From Alentia gelatinosa (Eukaryota; Annelida; Polychaeta; Phyllodocida; Polynoidae): 64,000 bases of DNA. The DNA is taken from positions 36,472,653 through 36,536,652 of the forward strand of contig OX465587.1 in NCBI GenBank assembly GCA_950022655.1, read 5' to 3'. Shown here piece by piece: positions 57,236-64,000 of the stretch. Every line of letters starts with the position of its first letter. The first letter of the stretch is position 1. The notes beneath the pieces are model-generated. The model made no database searches and had not been told where the DNA came from. It saw nothing but the letters and a program-made list of their open reading frames with translations. The position numbers and the translations under genes were made by a program.

Positions 57236-57484
57236 TTTGGCTTGTTCCTCAAACAGCGTGCCGATCTTCCAGCACAAATCCTGATCAGCCGATAGTAAGC
57301 ACGAGTAGTACCAAAGATCTGCTTAGAGAATGAAAGCGTGCCTTTACCGGGCATGCGCAACAATAAAGTAGGTCATTGGTTCAGAAATTGCCCACTATGA
57401 GCCGCCACCGTTTTAAAGTAAGGTTTTTCGATAGGGAGAGCCACAGTCGATTTCCCCGAGTTTGGAAGCGGGCCATGCATGAAC
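57236..57484 (-). promoter_or_regulatory. Presumed hnRNP 5' UTR and promoter
   Basis: Sequence directly upstream of the ATG, with 'cgggcatgcgcaacaataaa' (an NRF-1-like GCATGCGC at about 57,349-57,356 in either orientation) and no clear TATA box. A 5' UTR intron cannot be excluded. A poly-C MITE lies immediately beyond. Confidence 0.45.
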
Positions 57485-57598
57485 TAAAGTACGCAGTTTG
57501 CCCATGCCCCGTCTCAATCTATTGCATACAAAATAGGGGCGGGTGTTAACCTTTTCAGAACTTTTGCGTACATACTATATGGATGATCTATGTACGTT
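57485..57598. mobile_element. Poly-C MITE, copy 6, reverse and eroded
   Basis: 'caatctattgcatacaaaat' is close to the family's internal 'tctattgcatacaag' (reverse sense), and 'ttgcgtacatactatatgga' is the terminus. The C/G runs are reduced. It lies about 250 bp upstream of the hnRNP start codon. Confidence 0.65.
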
Positions 57599-58950
57599 TT
57601 GAATACAGCATCCCGTAGATCTATAACTTCAAATATGTCAAATTTTAGCTGTTTTTATCATACCTTAGTCTTAGAGTTGTACCATCATAATTTTCCTTCC
57701 CAAAGAAATATACGTCTTCAATTCTCTAGAAAAAAGACACCCAACAATTTAAAAGAAATCTTAAGTAATAAAAAAACAACTTTTTTTATAGATATTTTGG
57801 AAAGAATATCTCAGAAACTGGCAAAATACTGTAGTACAGAAGGACGAGTAGACCGGAGGATAGTTAAGTATGATTTATTACATTATAAACAAGGTAAGCC
57901 TCAGGCGGAATGCGAGTCCAAACAGTAAGTAATATCATAGAACTAGAGAAGGGGTTCTGGTTCTTTGGTAATATGTAAGAACGTTTCTGAACCAGAACTC
58001 TGAATACACGTAGTGGACTCCGGCCTCCAGATGCTTTGTCCCACTCCGGTACCAAGCTGTACCCAGGTAGTTGCTGGAGGTGTCCCAAGCACATTCTATG
58101 ATTCTAAAGCCAGACTGACTCCTGGGGGGCATTCGGAGACTATATTGTAGTACAGAATACGATCACACCAGAGTATATTTACAAAGGTTTATTCAGGTAA
58201 GCAAGTCAAGCCTCAAGGGGCACAAGGTAAGTATGACGAAGGTAAGTACGAGCCGGAGGCTACGAAGTACGATCCGGAGGCTACGCCTGTATTTAAGGTT
58301 AGTGAGTTTCTCAGTCTGTTCTCCTCTGGTCTCCCGGTCGACGGCACGCCCGTCTCCCGTTGCGGCTGTCAGGTATGGTGGTGTCTTCTAACACTCCGGT
58401 CCGCCGGAGGTCTCAGGTCCTCAGTCCAAGTTTCCCGGAGGTGTACCGCATCGAGTCCCAGTCCAGACTGACTCCTGGAGGGTCAGTCACCACTTTTGTA
58501 GGAGGCTCGCCCCAGGCTGTCATGACGTCACTACCGGTCCGGGCCACCCCTAGCGGCCCCGGGAGGAGGCTCCGCGCTCCTCCTCCGGTGCCTCCGGCAC
58601 TCCCTCAGGCACCTCTGGCTAGCCGGAGGCAAGAGTCTCTCCTCCAGGAGTATTAAACCTATTAATACTACAATATTATATAGGAAGTCACCAGGTGCCC
58701 TCGCTATGTCACTTCTGGGACCAGGGCGCCACCTGGTGGACTGGGAGGTGTCTCTGCCATCCACCTCCAGGGTACACTGGCCACCAGAACAGACGTTTGC
58801 TACGCACGTTAGCTCTGGCACAATCCGATCGTCGTTAGCCTTGACACGCCGTGGTAACGGGTATCTTACGTCATTGCAACGGGTGTAGAACGCATGTCGG
58901 AATGTTCCAGGGATCATAATTTGAAAATTTAAAGCTAATACACTGAACTT
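57599..58950. repeat. GC-rich repeat region, possible decayed element
   Basis: 58,000-58,900 is GC-rich with internal repeats: 'ccggaggctacgaagtacga' + 'tccggaggctacg' (58,252-58,285), 'cagactgactcctgg' at 58,111 and 58,463, and many 'ccggagg' units. Overlapping frames (58,360-58,656 +; 58,531-58,917 -) match no family. It may be a transposon end or CpG-rich satellite. Confidence 0.4.
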
Positions 58951-59989
58951 TATCTTTAAAATTAATTTTGATTTACATCCATATCATAAATAACAATATC
59001 TATGTAAAATTAAAATCGAACTGAAAGAACCTAGAGATACCCTCAAAGCCACACTTCAACGTCACTATTGTATTTTGTGTTTCATTAAATAGAATAACAA
59101 TAATGCTAGACGTTATAATCATCATATGTTTGAATAGGAAGGTTTGATATCAAGTATCTCTGCATTATAAAGGCAGACTGAGAAATACCCCCCGCCCGCC
59201 CCCCCCCCCCCCTGGCAACTCCTGTGCCCCTCCGGCGACTACCACAATATGCAATTGGTTATGGAAAAGGCAATTTTTAATATTTCTTTTCAAAAGACAA
59301 TAATTTCTATTTTAATCTAGTATAATAGTTACACCCTGGGGTGCCAGGGAAATACCGTAAATTTTACGGGTGACCTTAATATTTTTTTACCGTATTTCCT
59401 AACTGTATTAAACCGTATTTTGACTACGGTTGTGACCCGTGAATATATAGCATTGCAAAACTGTACAGACATACTATAGAAATGGCCCATTAATTTGCAT
59501 ACTCCATAAACCTTCTTACTGTGGGTCACTAGAACCGTTTTATGTTAGATATGTCTAGTACCTTAATATACATGTAGTTGTAATTGGCTCATCAATATCA
59601 TTGAGCACTGCTATCATTGTGACCCATGTTGTTTCAATATCTAAGTTTTTTCAACAGATGTTGCCAGCACAGACTCACAGGATTATTGATTAGAATCTTG
59701 ACAAGTTTAGAACTAATTATTCAGATGATTTACTTAAGTACAAACTCTTAGGTTTAAACTGAGTTGAACCACAACCGAACTACGACGGGGAGCAAATGGT
59801 ATGTTCATCATTGATGCAGAAATGTCCCAAAGCTCATTATTGAGAACAATGTAAATCCCAAGGAGAAAGTTGGGGGAGGTGGTTTTAAAATGAAAGGTTT
59901 TTCTAGAATTATCAAAGTTCAGCTCTTCCATGACGTGAATGATTGGACAAAAGGTAATATTTTTCATAGTCTTCTTCTCATTGACCTGG
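58951..59989. other. Intergenic DNA
   Basis: AT-rich, with a C-rich run at about 59,190-59,212. No gene recognised. Confidence 0.4.
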
Positions 59990-60375
59990 AAGTCAAAGAT
60001 TTGAAAATATTACCCATCTAGCAGGCCTTAAACTATTTGTTGGTCGATTCCAGCTATGTTCCTGCACAGAACAGTTGGTTTCATGGCCCTAGGTGTGCTG
60101 GGAGTTTCTAAACAATTGGCACAAATTTGGTGACTTTATCTCTCAGCCCCTCTCAGAAATCACTCATTTTCGCATGGTCACAAATAGAAAGTCAACGTTC
60201 TGTAAATATGACTCATCTAGCAAGCCTTAATAAACTATTTGTTGGTCGATTCCAGCTGTGTTCCTACACAGAACAGTTGTATTTATGGCCCTACATGTGC
60301 TAGGGGTATCTAAATAATTGGCATAAATTGGGTGACTTTACCTCTCAGCACTTCTCAAAAATGTTATTTGAAATT
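59990..60375. repeat. Tandem duplication, about 190 bp x 2
   Basis: 'aactatttgttggtcgattc' + 'cagct(a/g)tgttcct' and 'acagaacagttg' recur at about 60,030 and 60,233, followed in both by 'atggccct' and 'ttggtgactttatctctcag' or its variant. Identity is roughly 85 percent by eye. Confidence 0.85.
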
Positions 60376-60764
60376 GTCACCAAAGACCAGTCAAAGGGCT
60401 GTCAAAAACCCTTTTTGTCGTCCTTCCAAATTATCTTCCAACTATGTAAATAAGAATCATTGCACCTTTCAAAGGATTTTTAGTGGTTGAGGATAGAAAA
60501 CGCTCTGGAGCTATCGTGCTGCCGTACTGGTGGCGAAAACGGGAACTCGAGAACCCGTTTTAACCCAGGTCATCTAAGTCCGTGTACCGTATAAAGATAG
60601 GAAATATGAATTTAGGATATATTAATTCGAAGTCACTTGAGAGGATTGGTTCTAGATACCGAATCTAACAGCTAATGCACGCATTCTGAAAGCCCGAAAT
60701 GCCTCTTTAATGTCACACTTTGTAATATCATCTCACACAATTTGAGCCCCACTATAACTTCCTG

Positions 60765-61635
60765 ATTACCTACTATATCTAAAAAACTACGATTCTGGTA
60801 GTATCTGCTTGGACTTCTGCCCGCACATAAGGACAGAGTGAACCAGACTTAGGCTTGGAGAGTGAGGGGCCACGAGAGTGAGAATCTCGTCGAGGAAAAT
60901 ATTAGAATCTGTTCTTCTTTTTTGTAGATCTAGAAATATCTTTTCTCTTATGATTTATTTTCGAGCCATGCTGAAATCAATGTTTAGTAGTGTAGTTTTC
61001 TTATCTACTTTTCTCGTGAGAAACCAATGAGATCTCAACTTTCGCTGGTCGCCCCACTTTCAAAACTCCGCTGATTCCCTCCACCCAGCAACAGCCTAAG
61101 TATTTGACCCTATTAGAGCATCTGATTTTGTGGAGTAGTGGGCAGGGTGTTTCCCTGGCAATGCGAGTGTTGGGTGTTCGAACCCAGCAATAGGCAGCCC
61201 ATGATTTCATTTTTCAATATTCTCCCCTTAACTCGGACTCAATAAAGTCGCTTAATATATCCATGATATTTATGAAAGATAGATAAAAGAAGCAAAAGGA
61301 ACCAAACTGATTTGTTCCTGCTATATTTAAGCGTACCAATCTCTGATCACTTTAAAGTTTGCCTATAATGGATTGATAGCAAACCATTCCTGTTGAGGAA
61401 GCATTTGTTTCACACCGTCTCCACCAGGTGGCAAGCCTGTACCATGACTTGACCAGTCTCTCCTCACTGGTAGGGTTCCCTACACAGCATGTTGCAGGGC
61501 TTGCCCTGTAGAGGAATCATGTGCATCTTGTCCTGTATAACAAATTCAGAATACTCTCATCAGCAATGTTTAGCAAGACACATACTGATATTACATTATC
61601 TACCAATGACAAAGGGTTGGAGGGTTTCAATGTGA
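60765..61635. repeat. Segmental duplication, copy 1 (871 bp)
   Basis: Nearly identical to 62,014-62,890, starting 'attacctactatatc' and ending 'ttggagggtttcaatgtga'. It holds a tRNA-like promoter at 61,130-61,192. A conserved 69-codon frame on the - strand (61,001-61,210) overlaps the tRNA-like part and is probably not a gene. Confidence 0.9.
61130..61192 (+). mobile_element. tRNA-like SINE head, copy 1
   Basis: 'tggagtagtgggcagggtgt' resembles a Pol III A box, and 'gggtgttcgaacccagc', 22 bp further on, is a B box (GTTCGAACC). The amino-acid arms of a real tRNA are not formed, so this is a tRNA-derived SINE head, different from the Thr-like SINE of the left part. Confidence 0.65.
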
Positions 61636-62013
61636 TTTTTCTTGAGAAATCCTACATTGAAAAACGTCCCTGTGAACTAAATGCTTTTTCATAGAGGTTA
61701 ATTAATTGCTCTTGAATGCTATTCCAGTGAGGGATTATGATATCAGTATATGGTAGTATTGTGGAGCAGCTTATAGGACTATTTCTTGGATTCTAAAAAA
61801 GCATAATTGAGACTTTTGTCATGGACTTCATGGGGCTCTATGTTCAAGTGAGGCCATTGTTTTAAAATGATACTAACATGATCAATTATACATAATTATC
61901 ATATTTGACCTGAACTTCACCAAGGAAAATGCCATGAATCGTAAATAAACTGGGGGAGAGGGTCTTCTAGAGATAAGTGAAAATATGCATGTCAAATATA
62001 TCCATGATACTTA

Positions 62014-62890
62014 TTACCTACTATATCCAAAAAACTACGATTCTGGTAGTATCTGCTTGGACTTCTGCCCGCACATAAGGACAGAGTGAACCAGACTTAG
62101 GCTTGGAGAGTGAGGGGCCACGAGAGTGAGAATCTCGTGGAGGAAAATATTAGAATCTGTTCTTCTTCTTTATAGATCTATTGGCAGAAATATCTTTTCT
62201 CTTATGATTTATTTTCGAGCCATGCTGAAATCAATGTTTAGTAGTGTAGTTTTCTTATCTACTTTTCTCGTGAGAAACCAATGAGATCTCAACTTTCGCT
62301 GGTCGCCCCACTTTCAAAACTCTGCTGATTCCCTCCATCCAGAAACAGCCTAAGTATTTGACCCTATTAGAGCATCTGACTTTGTGGAGTAGTGGGCAGG
62401 GTGTTTCCCTGGCAATGCGAGTGTCGGGTGTTCGAACCCAGCAATAGGCAGCCCATAATTTCATTTTTCAATATTCTCCCCTTTACTCGGACTCGATGAA
62501 GTCGCAAAATATATCCATGATATTTATGAAAGATAGATAAAAGAAGCAAAAGGAACCAAACTGATTTGTTCCAGCTTGGTTTTGAGCGTACCAATCTCTG
62601 ATCACTTTAAAGTTTGCCTATAATGGATGGATAGCAAACCATTCCTGTTGAGGAAGCATTTGTTTCACACCGTCTCCACCAGGTGGCAAGCCTGTACCAT
62701 GACTTGACCAGTCTCTCCTCACTGGTAGGGTTCCCTACACATCATGTTGCAGGGCTTGCCCTGTAGAGGAATCATGTGCATCTTGTCCTGTATAACAAAT
62801 TCAGAATACTCTCATCAGCAATGTTTAGCAAGACACATACTGATATTACATTATCTACCAATGACAAAGGGTTGGAGGGTTTCGATGTGA
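62014..62890. repeat. Segmental duplication, copy 2 (877 bp)
   Basis: Partner of 60,765-61,635, in direct orientation 1.25 kb away. Differences are scattered substitutions and small indels. It ends 11 bp before a perfect 40 bp inverted repeat. Confidence 0.9.
62385..62445 (+). mobile_element. tRNA-like SINE head, copy 2
   Basis: Same A-box and B-box arrangement as at 61,130, with 'gggtgttcgaacccagc' unchanged. Confidence 0.65.
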
Positions 62891-62900
62891 GTAGTATCTA

Positions 62901-62999
62901 TATAGGTCGAGTATAGCACATCGAGCGAAAACACGGGTCGAGTATGGCACACTATGTCACGACCCGTGTTTTCGCTCGATGTGCTATACTCGACCTATA
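62901..62999. mobile_element. Perfect 40 bp inverted repeat with 19 bp loop
   Basis: Left arm 62,901-62,940 ('tataggtcgagtatagcaca' ...), right arm 62,960-62,999 (... 'tgtgctatactcgacctata'). No mismatch in 40 bp. The loop is 'agtatggcacactatgtca'. Outer 'tata' on both sides. Either a very young foldback insertion or a recombination structure. Confidence 0.9.
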
Positions 63000-63104
63000 A
63001 CAGGTTAGGAGTATCGACTTCTTTAGGCTGTATAATAGGTGGTTACCTATACTTTCAACATGTTTGAAGCAAAACCTTGGACTGAGTATGTGAAGCTTTG
63101 CAAG

Positions 63105-63360
63105 CAGAGTTTATTTTGGTTTAAAATCGGACTCTTAAAAGAGCCCATGCAAAAATTATCCTTTCAGTAGGCGATCGAAAGGTAAGCAAGTAGAGTCAGC
63201 ACAAATTAAAAAGACAAGCGTTCTCCGCTTTGTCAAATAAAGAATCATCCAGTTGAATGGTGATTTGTTGTACAGTGAAACGCGGTACGCATATATTTAA
63301 AGGCTCGATTCATGTTTTGCAAAAGGTGTCGCAAACCCTCAATTTCATATCTTGGGAGAT
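63105..63360. repeat. Direct repeat, left copy
   Basis: 'gagtttattttggtttaaaa' + 'tcggactcttaaaagagccc', 'ttctccgctttgtcaaata', 'acgcggtacgcatatattta' recur in order at 63,745-64,000. Long terminal repeats of an element continuing past the window are possible, as is tandem satellite. Confidence 0.8.
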
Positions 63361-63477
63361 ATACCTTGTTTATAATAGAGTTGTATATTAGTTTTTAACT
63401 ACCTTCATAATTCCAGTTTTAAGCATCCTCCATAATTGTATTTACTAACCTAGCGACGCTAGACAAGATTAAATTAG

Positions 63478-63660
63478 ATTGATAATGTCTATATGAGCAG
63501 ACTGTTTTGAGGTGACCTCTAGCGGATAGATTCGATAATGTTTTATATATGAGTAGACTGTTTGAAGCGACCTCTATTGGATAGATTCGATAATGTTTAT
63601 ATGAGTAGACTGTTTGACGCGACCTTCAGTGGATAGATGAGGTGTTAATGTTTCATATAA
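63478..63660. repeat. About 60 bp tandem repeat x 3
   Basis: 'gattgataatgtctatatga' / 'gattcgataatgttttatat' / 'gattcgataatgtttatatg', each followed by 'agactgtttgaagcgacct'-like sequence and 'ggatagat'. Confidence 0.85.
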
Positions 63661-63744
63661 AGCAAAATACGATCGTAGATACGATACTCACCCGAGCTAG
63701 CTATATAATGGTTGAGTATAGCTTTGCGGTGAAGTTTTTACAGG

Positions 63745-64000
63745 GAGAGTTTATTTTGGTTTTAAGATCGGGCTCTTAATAGAGCCCTTCAAAAATTAAC
63801 CTCCCAGTTGGCGGCCGAAAGGTTCAGTGAACAGAGGAAAGGTTATCGAGAGAAAGTAAACAGGGAGAAAGGAAAGAAGACAAAGCGTTCCCCGCTTTGT
63901 CAAATGAAACAAATCACAAGGTTGAAAGGTGATTTGGTGTACAGTGTAACGTGGTACGCATATATTTGAAGGCTGGATTCATGTTCTGCGGAAGGTGTCG
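63745..64000. repeat. Direct repeat, right copy (runs off the window)
   Basis: Matches 63,105-63,360 through 'ggattcatgtt(c/t)tgc' and 'aaggtgtcg' at the last base. Its true end is not visible. Confidence 0.8.

Noticed and set aside
61130..61192. Possible true tRNA gene
   Set aside because: A and B boxes are present, but I could not form acceptor and anticodon stems; it fits a tRNA-derived SINE better.
61001..62464. 69-codon ORF conserved in both duplicated segments
   Set aside because: The duplication is recent, so conservation is trivial, and much of the frame is the antisense of a tRNA-like SINE head.
1..64000. CRISPR array, prokaryotic operon, phage or defence island
   Set aside because: GT-AG introns, SINEs and animal gene families show a eukaryotic nuclear locus. 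The minisatellite at 39.5 kb has no spacers, so it is not CRISPR.

Overview
The window looks like non-repeat-masked nuclear DNA of an animal, probably an invertebrate. Three host genes are recognisable. Two are split by large GT-AG introns, and the space between genes is AT-rich and full of short non-autonomous transposons, SINEs, microsatellites and decayed retroelements. The repeat style (tRNA-derived SINEs ending in a 'taacgtcc'-type tail, palindromic MITEs, GTGA microsatellites) resembles what I know of marine molluscs and other lophotrochozoans. That placement is an inference; no sequence here identifies a species. No bacterial operon, CRISPR array, true tRNA or rRNA gene, or intact transposase was found.

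Layout. Positions 1-11,358 lie downstream of the last OSBP exon visible in the window and contain MITEs and SINEs only. An oxysterol-binding protein gene (OSBP) runs leftward. Its first coding exon (44,316-44,440) and second (11,359-11,564) together rebuild the PH domain and are separated by a 32.75 kb intron. That intron is a transposon store: about ten palindromic foldback elements, hAT-like and mariner-like MITEs, a dead reverse transcriptase, a 21-copy minisatellite and a long GTGA array. The rest of OSBP lies beyond the left edge.

Head-to-head with OSBP, 529 bp between start codons, is a complete four-exon ZMAT5 gene (44,970-49,398, + strand). It encodes the U11/U12 minor-spliceosome 20 kDa zinc-finger protein, 176 residues by my splice model. 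The shared interval is a likely bidirectional promoter. From 49.4 to 56.3 kb there is little but AT-rich intergenic DNA. At 56,288-57,235 (- strand) is an intact, intronless hnRNP A/B-D-type gene with two RRMs and a Gly/Tyr/Asn-rich tail. The last 6 kb (58-64 kb) is repeat-rich: a 190 bp tandem duplication, an 870 bp segmental duplication carrying a tRNA-like promoter, a perfect 40 bp inverted repeat at the edge of that duplication, and direct repeats running off the window.

All three genes act in RNA processing or lipid trafficking, and nothing suggests they work as one system. The most unusual structure is the foldback-element group. Many copies share a module bounded by TTTATCTCACCCC/GGGGTGAGATAAA, carry different long hairpin arms, and keep a similar apex motif (GGCTTCGCC flanked by CTCG/CGAG-like bases). 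In one closely similar pair the apex is inverted while the flanks are collinear. Two other elements of this foldback type were hit by retroposons at or next to the apex.
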